DNA from: an uncultured Atopobiaceae bacterium
GTDB lineage: Bacteria > Actinomycetota > Coriobacteriia > Coriobacteriales > Atopobiaceae
Reading direction: 5' to 3'
DNA: 64,000 nt
NCBI GenBank assembly: GCA_944322145.1
Contig: CALUNW010000007.1
Coordinates: 119,605 to 183,604 of the forward strand
A model generated the notes under the pieces. That model searched no databases. It worked only from the letters and a program-made list of their open reading frames with translations, and had not been told where the DNA came from. Every line of letters starts with the position of its first letter. The stretch's first letter is position 1. The translations under genes were made by a program, and so were the position numbers. Shown here piece after piece: positions 56,289 through 63,854 of this stretch.

Positions 56289-56957
56289 ATGGCAATCACA
56301 CCAGCAGACATCGAGCAGCAGACCTTCTCTCCCTCCAAGCACGGCTATGACACCGAGGAGGTCGACGCCTTCCTGGAGCAGCTCTCTGCCGAGGTCGACG
56401 CGATGCTCCAGAAGATCGCGGACCTCAAGGGGCGCCTGACCTCCACCGAGCAGCAGCTCTCCGCCGCCCAGGCGCAGATCGCGAGCCTCGAGGAGAACAG
56501 CGCCGCCACCGTGCCGGCGCCCATCGCCCCGGCTCCCGTCCAGACCGACGCCATCACCGCCTCCGAGCGCCAGATCTCCCAGGTCCTCATCGTCGCGCAG
56601 CAGTCTGCCGACAAGATCTTGAACGACGCCCGCGACGCCGCCGAGCGCATCCGCACCGACGCCGACGCCAAGGCCCGCGAGGTCATCCGCCAGGCGCTCG
56701 CCGAGAAGCAGAACGAGCTCGACGAGATTGACCGCCTCAAGACCTCCCGCGAGGACTTCCGCGCCGAGTACAAGAAGCTCCTCCAGCACTTCATGGACGA
56801 TGCCGAGGCCATGTTTCCGGCGCAGGTCGCCTTCACCAACGCCCCCAACGGCTCCGCCGGCACCAAGCACGTCGACGCCCCGGTCTCCGCTCCCGCGCCC
56901 GTGACGCCGCCCGCCACCCCGGCCGTCAACGTCGGCGACTTCGGCGACCTCGACTAG
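56289..56957 (+). CDS. divIVA: DivIVA-family polar/septal protein
   Basis: The 222-residue coiled-coil protein begins ITPADIEQQTFSPSKHGYDTEEVDAFLEQL, the membrane-curvature-binding DivIVA head, followed by two coiled-coil regions separated by a Pro/Ala stretch (about 72-90) and a Pro-rich end. It marks poles and septa and recruits growth or division proteins. ATG 56289 follows AAAGGGA; the GTG at 56268 lies upstream of that site. Confidence 0.94.
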   Translation: MAITPADIEQQTFSPSKHGYDTEEVDAFLEQLSAEVDAMLQKIADLKGRLTSTEQQLSAAQAQIASLEENSAATVPAPIAPAPVQTDAITASERQISQVLIVAQQSADKILNDARDAAERIRTDADAKAREVIRQALAEKQNELDEIDRLKTSREDFRAEYKKLLQHFMDDAEAMFPAQVAFTNAPNGSAGTKHVDAPVSAPAPVTPPATPAVNVGDFGDLD

Positions 56958-56990
56958 CCGCGTCCCCGCGAGCACCGCACGCCCTTCTCA

Positions 56991-57021
56991 CGGCCCCGCG
57001 CCCCCCCACGGCGCGGGGCCG
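56991..57021 (+). terminator. terminator hairpin closing the division cluster
   Basis: CGGCCCCGCGCC (56991-57002) pairs perfectly with GGCGCGGGGCCG (57010-57021) over a 7-base loop, then TATTC. It lies 33 bases after the divIVA stop. Confidence 0.75.
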
Positions 57022-57159
57022 TATTCATGCGGGGCTCAGCTCTGGCCGCCGTGCCGTGCCGTGCTGCATGGGACGGAGCGCCCCGCCGAGAAGGACGAGA
57101 GTGTCCTCAGCGGCATGCTCGGCCAGATTGTGGCAACGGGGCCCGAGAAGGGCGAGAAA

Positions 57160-57522
57160 AGGTGCGAGGTGGGCCTATAAGCCGGGTTCTGTCGTGGGCG
57201 GCCATTTATCTACTGCGGCTGTCACCAGCCGCCTCTAGCGCGCAACCCGAGCGCAGTGCGGGCCACACCATGGCGCTCCTATTTGCGTTTGCTCCGGATG
57301 GGGCTTGCCAAGCCGCCGTGTTGCCACGACGCTGGTGGTCTCTTACACCACCGTTTCAGCTTTTCCCTCAACGGGCCAGGCCCGCCAGCGGGAGTCTTCT
57401 TTTCTGCGGCGCTTTCCGTCGGGTTACCCCGCCCGGCCGTTAGCCGGCATCCTGCCCTGTGGAGCCCGGACTTTCCTCATGACGCTTGCGCGTCCCGCGG
57501 TCGCCTGGCCCACCTCGCGCCA
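57160..57522 (-). ncRNA. rnpB: RNase P RNA (bacterial type)
   Basis: On the minus strand the region shows the universal RNase P core: GAGGAAAGTCCGGGCTCC near the 5' end, ACAGGGCAGGATGCCGG and CGGGGTAACCCGACGGAAAG, GGAAAAGCTGAAACGG-type sequence, and AGATAAATGGCCGCC followed by ACAGAACCCGGCTTATAGG near the 3' end. A 12-bp P1 helix joins 57164-57175 and 57507-57518. The RNA subunit cleaves tRNA 5' leaders. The ends are estimated from P1 and are accurate to a few bases. It is transcribed against the division cluster. Confidence 0.95.
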
Positions 57523-57525
57523 AGG

Positions 57526-57531
57526 ATTCTA
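57526..57531 (-). promoter_or_regulatory. -10 of rnpB
   Basis: TAGAAT reads on the minus strand just upstream of the RNase P RNA 5' end. It is back-to-back with the promoter of the EIIA-Glc gene. Confidence 0.6.
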
Positions 57532-57569
57532 CCATGAAACGATCCGGTGCCACCCTGCGGCGGTTGGAC

Positions 57570-57575
57570 TACAAT
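57570..57575 (+). promoter_or_regulatory. -10 of the EIIA-Glc gene
   Basis: TACAAT lies 61 bases before GTG 57637, whose ribosome site is AGGAAAGG. Divergent rnpB transcription starts about 40 bases away. Confidence 0.5.
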
Positions 57576-57636
57576 ACAACCTGCGAATCGCACACATCGC
57601 CGCCCCCGACGGCATGCAGCAGGAAAGGTTACGCAC

Positions 57637-58176
57637 GTGGGTCTGTTCGACAAGCTGAGCCGGTCGCTCGTCGGCGCGCGCAAGAAGGCGCCCGAGGCGG
57701 TCCCGGCGCCCCAGGACCCCGAGGCCATCCTCGCCCCCGTCGCGGGTCACGTCGTCGCGCTCGAGGCGGTCTCCGACCCGGCCTTCTCGCAGGGGATGCT
57801 GGGGTGCGGCCTGGGCATCCGGGCGGAGGGCGACGTCGCCTTCGCGCCCGTCACGGGGACGGTCGTCGCCGACGTCAAGACCAAGCACGCCCTGCTCATC
57901 AAGGCAGAGAACGGCGCGGAGGTCCTGCTCCACGTGGGGCTCGACTCCGTGCGCCTGCGCGGAGCGGGCTTCAGCACCTTCGTGCGCAAGGGCGACCGCG
58001 TGAGCGCCGGCGAGCCCGTGATGAGCTTCGACCGCGCCCTCATGGCCGAGCGCGGGCTCGACGACACGGTGCTCGTGACCGTCACCAACGCCGACGCCTT
58101 CTCCGCCGTGACGCCCGTCTGCGCGTCCGACGTCGAGGTCAGCGCCGGCGCGGAACTGCTCAGGTGCGAGCGGTGA
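57637..58176 (+). CDS. PTS glucose-family EIIA, stand-alone
   Basis: The 179-residue protein has the EIIA-Glc fold: ILAPVAGHVVALEAVSDPAFSQGMLGCG, then KTKHALLI with His84 and the phosphorylated His99 in VLLHVGLDSV. A 25-residue linker-like N-terminus precedes the domain. No EIIBC is nearby, so it may serve EIIBC proteins encoded elsewhere and act as a signalling subunit. GTG 57637 gives the start; the stop overlaps the next gene by four bases. Confidence 0.93.
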   Translation: MGLFDKLSRSLVGARKKAPEAVPAPQDPEAILAPVAGHVVALEAVSDPAFSQGMLGCGLGIRAEGDVAFAPVTGTVVADVKTKHALLIKAENGAEVLLHVGLDSVRLRGAGFSTFVRKGDRVSAGEPVMSFDRALMAERGLDDTVLVTVTNADAFSAVTPVCASDVEVSAGAELLRCER

Positions 58177-58814
58177 CGGGGGAGTCCTACCGCACGCTGC
58201 GCGCAGCGGCCGAGGCCGTCGGCGAGTTCGAGGACCGTCGCAGCCGCTTCATCGCGCAGCTCGTCCACGTGGAGGGCGAGAAGGACGCGGACGCCTTCAT
58301 CGCGGAGGTCCGCGCGCGCCACCACGACGCCCGCCACAACGTGCCCGCCTGGATCCTCGCGGACGGTCGCGAGCGCTGCTCCGACGACGGGGAGCCCAGC
58401 CGGACCTCCGGCATGCCCACGCTGGAGGTGCTGCGCGGCGCGGGTCTGGCCAACGTGTGCTGCGTCGTCACGCGCTACTTCGGCGGCACGCTGCTGGGCC
58501 CCGGCGGCCTCGTGCGCGCCTACACCGCCGCCACCCAGGAGGCCGTCGCGGCGGCCGAGAACGACGGCGCGGTCGTCGAGATGACGCTGGTGACGCCGGT
58601 CACCGTCCAGCTGCCCTATGCCCTCTACGATCGCGTGACCCGCCTCGTCGCCGACGCCGGCGGCAAGGTGGCGGACTCGCTCTTCGCCGAGGACGTGCAG
58701 CTCTCCCTGGTCTTTCGTGCCGGTGCCGAGGCCCCCTTCGTCGCGGCCGCCCGCGAGCTCGCAAACGGCGACGACATCGCCCGCCCCGGCCAGTCCCGCT
58801 TCGCCGAGTTCTAG
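58173..58814 (+). CDS. YigZ/IMPACT family protein
   Basis: The 213-residue protein has the UPF0029 N-terminal domain with KSRF-like DRRSRFIAQL, DDGEPSRTSGMPTLEVL and VTRYFGGTLLGPGGLVRAYTAA, and the DUF1949 C-terminal domain. The bacterial family is thought to act on stalled translation or nucleic acids, with no firm reaction. The GTG at 58173 overlaps the EIIA stop. A family A array starts 44 bases after its end. Confidence 0.92.
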   Translation: MTGESYRTLRAAAEAVGEFEDRRSRFIAQLVHVEGEKDADAFIAEVRARHHDARHNVPAWILADGRERCSDDGEPSRTSGMPTLEVLRGAGLANVCCVVTRYFGGTLLGPGGLVRAYTAATQEAVAAAENDGAVVEMTLVTPVTVQLPYALYDRVTRLVADAGGKVADSLFAEDVQLSLVFRAGAEAPFVAAARELANGDDIARPGQSRFAEF

Positions 58815-58857
58815 CATCGTTCACGAGGGAGCGTCCTTCTCGCCCGCGCCGCCTCTC

Positions 58858-58923
58858 GAGAATGCCATATGGGACAGAATCCGGGCCCGACCGCGCGGAA
58901 ACTGTCCCATATGGCATTCTCGG
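58858..58923. repeat. family A 66-bp palindrome, copy A4
   Basis: The arms GAGAATGCCATATGGGACAG and CTGTCCCATATGGCATTCTC are perfect complements. The 24-base centre starts AATCCGGGCCCG and ends GCGGAAA. Copy A7 at 60422 differs by one base, and the upstream 16 bases are also nearly the same. Confidence 0.92.
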
Positions 58924-58949
58924 CACGAGCATTGGATGGCCTGCCGCCC

Positions 58950-59015
58950 GAGCATGCCAAATAGGACAGTTTCCGCCGCCGAGAAGGGCAAAACTGTCCC
59001 ATATGGCATTCTCGG
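58950..59015. repeat. family A 66-bp palindrome, copy A5
   Basis: It begins GAGCATGCCAAATAGGACAG and ends CTGTCCCATATGGCATTCTC. The centre contains GCCGAGAAGGGC. It follows A4 after 26 bases. Confidence 0.88.
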
Positions 59016-59090
59016 CCCAAGAGTGGTCTGGGCCGGACGTTCTTCTCGGCAGAGGCCGCTCGCCGATTGGCTCCTTTGAGACTTCTGCTC

Positions 59091-59156
59091 GAGCATGCCA
59101 TATAAGACAGTTTCTACCGCCGAGAAGGACGAAAGTGTCCCATATGGCATGCTCGG
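59091..59156. repeat. family A 66-bp palindrome, copy A6
   Basis: It begins GAGCATGCCATATAAGACAG and ends GTGTCCCATATGGCATGCTC. The centre contains GCCGAGAAGGAC. It is followed by CTACGAGGCCGCC, which also follows copy A8. Confidence 0.88.
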
Positions 59157-59270
59157 CTACGAGGCCGCCCCGCCGCCCCGCCGCCCCGCCGCTGGCCGAG
59201 TTCTTGGCCCCACAGCCCTCCCTTCATGCGAGAATGCGGCCATTTTCAACTCGATGCGGGAGGAGTGGCA

Positions 59271-60380
59271 ATGAGCGGCTCTGTTGACGAGAGGCTAGCG
59301 CGCGAGCTCGATCGCGCCGAGACGTCGGGTTCGTGCCTGTGCCCGGCAACCCCTGCCGATAGGCGTGCCCTGGAGCGGCGGAAGAGGCGCATCCGCGACC
59401 CGGCTGACGTGCGCATCATCTCGCCGGTCCCCGGCCTGTACGTGCGCTGGGCGCACTGGCGCGGCCTCAAGCCTCCGGCGCGATGCCTCCATCTCATGCG
59501 CGGGCTCGCCGCCCTCCATCCCGACTGGGTCTTCTGCGGTCCATCGGCGGCGCTCGTGCGCGGGCTCGCCGTCTCGTGGTCCGAGCTGAGAAGGATTCAC
59601 GTCATCTGCAGCTCGCGCGACGGGAGGCGCCTCTCGGGACGCATCGTGCGTCACCAGATCGAGGTTGGGGAGCCCGAGCTCGTTGGCGGCCTGCGCGTGA
59701 CCTCGCTCGCCCGCACTGCCTACGACTGCATGGCGTCGATGGGGTTTCCCGACGCCCTCGCCGTCGCCGATTCGGTGCTGCGCACGCAAGGCATGAGGCG
59801 AGAGACGCTCAAGCGGCTCCTGAGCAGCGAGTTCTCGGGGAGTCGCGGCATCGCGCATGCGCTCGCCACCTGCGAGTGGGCGGACGCGCGTGCTGAGAAC
59901 GGCGGGGAGTCCGTCGCCCGCGCGATCATGATCGAGCGCGGCGTCCGCCTGCCGGCGCTGCAGGTTGAGCTTCGAGACCCGCTCGACCCCGCCCGCAGCT
60001 TCCGCGTTGACTTCTCGTGGCTTGGTCGCGACGGGAGGCCGACGGTCGGGGAGCTCGACGGCATCATCAAATACACCGAGGACGAGTGCATGGGCGAGAA
60101 GAGCCTCGAGGAGGTTCTGAAAGGGGAGCGCCGGCGCGAGGCGAGGATCACGGCTTACGATGCCCGCGTCGTTCGCTTCTCGCTTGACGAGGTCAGAAAC
60201 GAGGCAACCTTCTGGGCATGGGTGAAGCTCTACGAGATCCCCTACGGCCCGGCGCCCGCTCGGAAGCACGGCGTCCCCGTGCCGCCGGCAGTCATCGAGG
60301 GATGGCGTCCCGGCCTGGGCGAGGGCGTGATCGTGACGGAGGAGGGCTGGCGCATCCACTACCGGCAGGTGGCCGCTTGA
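59271..60380 (+). CDS. AbiEi/DUF559-like protein with a nuclease-type C-terminal domain
   Basis: The 369-residue protein looks like the actinobacterial group that joins an AbiEi-like N-terminal region (YVRWAHWRGLKPPARCLHLMRGL; VFCGPSAALVRGL; LRVTSLARTAYDCMA) to a Vsr/DUF559-like C-terminal domain (GGESVARAIMIERGVRLPAL; FRVDFSWLGRDGRPTVGELDGIIKYT). Glu at ESVAR, Asp in VDFSW and Glu in GELDG fit a PD-(D/E)XK-type site. Function is unknown; relatives are linked to defence or mobile DNA. It is monocistronic and framed on both sides by near-identical family A arrays. ATG 59271 follows GGGAGGAG. Confidence 0.7.
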   Translation: MSGSVDERLARELDRAETSGSCLCPATPADRRALERRKRRIRDPADVRIISPVPGLYVRWAHWRGLKPPARCLHLMRGLAALHPDWVFCGPSAALVRGLAVSWSELRRIHVICSSRDGRRLSGRIVRHQIEVGEPELVGGLRVTSLARTAYDCMASMGFPDALAVADSVLRTQGMRRETLKRLLSSEFSGSRGIAHALATCEWADARAENGGESVARAIMIERGVRLPALQVELRDPLDPARSFRVDFSWLGRDGRPTVGELDGIIKYTEDECMGEKSLEEVLKGERRREARITAYDARVVRFSLDEVRNEATFWAWVKLYEIPYGPAPARKHGVPVPPAVIEGWRPGLGEGVIVTEEGWRIHYRQVAA

Positions 60381-60421
60381 TCTTCTCGGCACCGTGTCCT
60401 TCTCGACCGACGCCGCCTCTC

Positions 60422-60487
60422 GAGAATGCCATATGGGACAGAATCCGGGCCCGACCGCGCGGAAACTGTCTCATATGGCATTCTCGG
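60422..60487. repeat. family A 66-bp palindrome, copy A7
   Basis: It matches copy A4 at all but one of 66 bases (CTGTCTCATATGG instead of CTGTCCCATATGG). The preceding TCCTTCTCG...CGCCGCCTCTC is shared with A4 as well. Confidence 0.92.
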
Positions 60488-60512
60488 AGCGAGTTCCATG
60501 TGGCCCGCCACC

Positions 60513-60578
60513 GAGCATGCCAAATAGGACAGTTTCTACTGCCGAGAAGGGCAAAAGTGTCCCATATGGCATGCTCGG
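60513..60578. repeat. family A 66-bp palindrome, copy A8
   Basis: Its left half follows A5 (GAGCATGCCAAATAGGACAG) and its right end follows A6 (GTGTCCCATATGGCATGCTC, then CTACGAGGCCGCC), as if formed by recombination between the two. It lies 29 bases beyond the stop codon of the minus-strand peptidase and may terminate that transcript. Confidence 0.88.
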
Positions 60579-60607
60579 CTACGAGGCCGCCGGGGCTGCC
60601 GGCAGGT

Positions 60608-62059
60608 CTACGCCCGCGGCGCCAGCGCGAGGCCGACGGTGGTCCAGGGGTCGACCTCCTCGACGGGGGCGTTGTCCCAGAGGTCGAGCAGGTCCGCGGG
60701 CACGAACTCGCGGCGCACGACGACCTCGCCGCCGTAGGTGCGGAACCACTCCGCGCTCGCCACGAGGTAGCCGCCCTTGCAGGCGTCCTCGCCCCAGCTG
60801 TTCTCGATGCGCCAGGCCACGGGACGCCCGTCGTCGCCCAGCTCGACGCCCTGGAAGGTCATAGCGTGGGTGTTGCGCGTCTCGTGCGCGTCGATCATCT
60901 CGGCGCGGTCCATGGAGAGGTCCACGCCGAAGAGGCCCTCGTAGTCCATCGTGTCGCACGCGAGCACGCCGGGGAAGTCCTCGATCTTGCGCGGGAACTG
61001 CTGGCCCACGTCGCACGCCATCTCGCAGGGCACGCCGGCGCGCAGCGACGCCACGGCGGCGTCCTCGAGCGCCTCGACCGGCACGTTGAGCATCTTGAGG
61101 CGCGTGCCGCCGGCCATGGTGTCGGAGAAGCGGCGGTGGAAGACGTGGCCGAACGGGCGGGTCTCGCCGGGCATGCTGACGAGCTGCACGTAGTCGCTCG
61201 GGTCAAAGGGCACGTAGCGCTCGGCGAACTCGCGCGGCGTGATGCCGCGGTCCACGAGGAGCCGCCGCGGCGCGTCCTTCTCGCACGCCGGGCGGTCGTC
61301 GCCGGACTGCTCCACGAGCCGGGACGCCTTGATGCGGCAGTTCTTGCCCACGGGGACCTCCAGGTCGAAGGTCAGCGGCGGCTCGCCGAGGCACACGGAG
61401 AGGACGCGGTGACAGTCGGCGACCATGCCCTCCTTGGCCTCGCGCAGGTCGGCGACGTCGGCGCCCTCGGCGGCGAGGCGGCGCAGCTCCATCGCGCTCT
61501 TGCGGAAGAGGCGCTCGAGCTGGGCGTTCATCTGATCCGCGTCCTTGGTGCACGCGCTCTCGGGCATGACGTCCTTGGGCACGAGGCCCCACTTGCGGAT
61601 GATGTTCATCGCGGCGGGGTAGTAGTTGCCGTCGCCCATGCAGTGGCTCAGAAGCCCCGAGACCTCGCGGGAGTCGAGCGGCAGCGCGGCGGTCTCGATG
61701 ACGTACTCAAGGCCCACGTTGAACTTCTCGAGCTTGTCGTAGAAGAAGCCAAAGGCCTGGGAGAACTCGAAGTCGTCGACGTCGAGCAGGTCCATCGTGG
61801 CGGCGCGGGCCACGTTGAAGGCGGCGAACATCCAGCAGCGGCCGGAGTGGCGCTGGTTGGTGACCTTGCCCGTGCGCGCGCGGCTCACGGCGAAGGTGTC
61901 GTGGTAGGTGCGCATGGTCGTGACGTCGCGCGCGGCGGCGTGGACGTTCATCGAGGTGACGGCGTTTCTCGCCACGCGGTTGGCGCGGTCGGCCGAGAAG
62001 GACGCGGTCAGCTCGTCGGCGCGCTCGGGCGCTATCGCGCCGGGGGTGTAGTCGGTCAT
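60608..62059 (-). CDS. C1-family aminopeptidase (PepC/bleomycin hydrolase type)
   Basis: The 483-residue cysteine peptidase has Cys75 in RHSGRCWMFAAFN, His398 in RNTHAMTF and Asn420 in RIENSWGE, the complete papain-type triad of the self-compartmentalising bleomycin hydrolase family. It would trim peptides in the cytoplasm; the C-terminus ends ALAPRA. It is the second gene of a two-gene minus-strand operon, starting 9 bases after its paralogue. Confidence 0.95.
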   Translation of the reverse strand: MTDYTPGAIAPERADELTASFSADRANRVARNAVTSMNVHAAARDVTTMRTYHDTFAVSRARTGKVTNQRHSGRCWMFAAFNVARAATMDLLDVDDFEFSQAFGFFYDKLEKFNVGLEYVIETAALPLDSREVSGLLSHCMGDGNYYPAAMNIIRKWGLVPKDVMPESACTKDADQMNAQLERLFRKSAMELRRLAAEGADVADLREAKEGMVADCHRVLSVCLGEPPLTFDLEVPVGKNCRIKASRLVEQSGDDRPACEKDAPRRLLVDRGITPREFAERYVPFDPSDYVQLVSMPGETRPFGHVFHRRFSDTMAGGTRLKMLNVPVEALEDAAVASLRAGVPCEMACDVGQQFPRKIEDFPGVLACDTMDYEGLFGVDLSMDRAEMIDAHETRNTHAMTFQGVELGDDGRPVAWRIENSWGEDACKGGYLVASAEWFRTYGGEVVVRREFVPADLLDLWDNAPVEEVDPWTTVGLALAPRA

Positions 62060-62068
62060 GTCCGCCCC

Positions 62069-63427
62069 CTAGCGCGCGCAGGCGAGCGAGCCCATGGGGT
62101 CCCACGGCGCGAGCACGGTCGGCTCCTCGCCCTCGTAGGTGGCGCGCTCCTCGTCGGTCAGGTACTTCTTGTCAACGACGACCTGGTAGACGTACTCGTC
62201 GAACCAGGGGTCGGAGAGGGTGTCGAAGCCGTCGCGACCGTGGTCCTTGCCCCAGCTGTTCTCGACCTTCCAGAGCGTGGGACGGCCGTCCGCGTCCAGG
62301 TTCACGCCCTCGAGGACCATGGCGTGGGTCATGAGCGACTCGCCGTAGTCCAGGCGCTCCGCGCGGTCCATGCAGCCCTCGACCTCAAAGCCGAAGAGCG
62401 CGTCGACGTCCAGCGCGGCGGTGTCCATGATTCCCTCCTCGCGCAGGTAGCTCTGTCCCACGTCGCAGCCGAACCACACGGGGAGGTCGTCGCGCAGCTG
62501 TGCGATCGCGCACTCCTTGAGGCGCTCGATCGGGAGGTTGAGGTAGCGCACGCCGCCGTCCTCCACCACGTTGCCGAGGCGGCTCACGGTGTAGGTGTGG
62601 CCGAAGGGCTTGTCGGCGGTGGGGGCGGAGATGAGGCTCACGTAGGAGTCGACGTCCATGTCCACGACGGTGTCGAAGAACTCCTGCGGCGTGTAGGTGC
62701 CGGAGAGCGCGAGCTTGTCGTTCTTGTCTCGCAGACGGACCTCGAAGGTCGCGGGCGGCTCGCCGAGGCAGGTCACGAGGAGGTGGTAGACGTCGCCCAT
62801 CATCTCCTTCTTCATCTCGGCGAGGTCCTCGGAGCCGACGCCGGCCTCGTGGCTCTGGCGCAGGCGCTTGGCGGCGCCGCGCAGGTAGCGCGTGAGGCAG
62901 GAGTCCATCTCGCGCGTGTTGCGCGAGCAGGCGGTCTCGGGCATGGCCTCCTTGGGCACCACGCCGTACTTCTTGACGAGGCTGCGGAACATGTCCCACT
63001 GGCCGCCGTCGCCGACGGGCGCCATGAGCAGGTAGGACACGAGGCGGCCGTCGAGCGGCTCGTCCAGGGTGTCGAGGATGTTCTCGAAGAACCAGTTGCT
63101 CTTCTCGAGCTTGTCCCAGAACAGGGGATAGGTCTGGCTGAGCTCGAAGGTCTTGAGGTCGTAGCGGTGGATGACGCGGTAGCGCATGGTGTTGAGGCTC
63201 GCGAACATCCAGCAGCGGCCGGAGCGCTGCTGGTCGCAGCGGTCGCCCTGCCTCACCTCGACGTCAAAGGTCAGCGGGTTGGCGGCCACGCCCTCGGGCA
63301 CGCGCGCGGCGGCGGTGATGCCGCACGAGCTCACGGCGTTCTTGGCGACGACGTTGACGCGCTCGGAGCGGAACTCCTCGCGCGCCGCGGCGAGGTCGTC
63401 GGCGGTGATGGAAGTCATCTCGTCCAT
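62069..63427 (-). CDS. C1-family aminopeptidase (PepC/bleomycin hydrolase type), diverged paralogue
   Basis: The 452-residue paralogue has Cys72 in QQRSGRCWMFASLN, His368 in LMTHAMVL and Asn390 in KVENSWGKD, so the triad is kept. It shares the whole fold with the downstream gene but differs over most surface positions. ATG 63427 has AGGAGG 7 bases upstream; upstream in-frame ATGs lack one. It is first in the operon, beginning 94 bases from the family B composite. Confidence 0.94.
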   Translation of the reverse strand: MDEMTSITADDLAAAREEFRSERVNVVAKNAVSSCGITAAARVPEGVAANPLTFDVEVRQGDRCDQQRSGRCWMFASLNTMRYRVIHRYDLKTFELSQTYPLFWDKLEKSNWFFENILDTLDEPLDGRLVSYLLMAPVGDGGQWDMFRSLVKKYGVVPKEAMPETACSRNTREMDSCLTRYLRGAAKRLRQSHEAGVGSEDLAEMKKEMMGDVYHLLVTCLGEPPATFEVRLRDKNDKLALSGTYTPQEFFDTVVDMDVDSYVSLISAPTADKPFGHTYTVSRLGNVVEDGGVRYLNLPIERLKECAIAQLRDDLPVWFGCDVGQSYLREEGIMDTAALDVDALFGFEVEGCMDRAERLDYGESLMTHAMVLEGVNLDADGRPTLWKVENSWGKDHGRDGFDTLSDPWFDEYVYQVVVDKKYLTDEERATYEGEEPTVLAPWDPMGSLACAR

Positions 63428-63520
63428 AGTCTTACCTCCTGTTTGTTGGATGATTTGACCACGCACGAGGATAGCACTCGCGCTGTCGGGGCGGTGCGGC
63501 TCGCCGGGCCGCGCGGGCAC

Positions 63521-63751
63521 GTGCAGAATCGACCTTCAGTCCATTTTTTGACCCTCGGTCCTGCAAAAACGCGCTTCAGTCCATAGATTATTCGGGACGT
63601 CTTGAAAACGCCGCCGCGTTTTCCCAGTTGAGCTGCGACGACCTCGGTTGGTTTTCCCAAGACTTTGCTCAGAAGCCCCATTTTTCTATGGACTGAAGGC
63701 CGTTTTTGCATTTCGGGGAGCCAAATTATGGACTGAAGGCAGATTCTGCAT
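63521..63751. repeat. family B composite element 2 (26-14-26-99-26-14-26)
   Basis: Units at 63521-63546 and 63561-63586 (reverse) face units at 63686-63711 and 63726-63751 (forward). Unit spacing, 14-bp spacers, the 99-bp middle and the 231-bp total are identical to the element at 14403-14633. Spacers and middle do not match. The middle starts with a GAAAACGC/GCGTTTTC hairpin (63604-63623) and ends in TTTTT just before CTATGGACTG, as in element 1. Confidence 0.9.
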
Positions 63752-63813
63752 CGGCGCGAGCCAGACGGCTCCTACCGAGGCGCCCGGCCAGGCGTCCCGC
63801 GCCCGGCCCATGC

Positions 63814-63819
63814 TAGAAT
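63814..63819 (+). promoter_or_regulatory. extended -10 of the final gene
   Basis: TGCTAGAAT spans 63811-63819, 35 bases before ATG 63855. A GCGAGAAGGAC word lies between. Confidence 0.6.
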
Positions 63820-63854
63820 CTGGCGAGAAGGACCTGACGCTAAGGGGGGCGCGC

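Larger units (their letters stand above)
58815..59270. other. 456-bp spacer with three family A palindromes
   Basis: No gene is seen. Copies A4, A5 and A6 occupy 58858-58923, 58950-59015 and 59091-59156. CCTTCTCG-type words are at 58844 and 59041. The last 100 bases carry GCCGCCCC repeats and GGGAGGAG ahead of the next gene. Confidence 0.7.
63428..63854. other. 427-bp divergent spacer containing a family B composite
   Basis: No gene is seen. The family B composite occupies 63521-63751. The minus-strand peptidase operon and the plus-strand final gene are transcribed away from it. TGCTAGAAT at 63811-63819 is the final gene's extended -10. Confidence 0.7.

Noticed and set aside
57027..57443. 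Plus-strand open frames across 57.0-57.6 kb
   Set aside because: The sequence is the complement of RNase P RNA, whose conserved core and P1 helix are clear on the minus strand.
58858..59156. CRISPR-like array
   Set aside because: The units are long inverted repeats with irregular, non-unique gaps (26 and 75 bases), and no cas genes are present.
63521..63751. Retron msr-msd or integron attC site
   Set aside because: No reverse transcriptase or integrase gene is adjacent, and the family B layout (four short units) does not match either structure.
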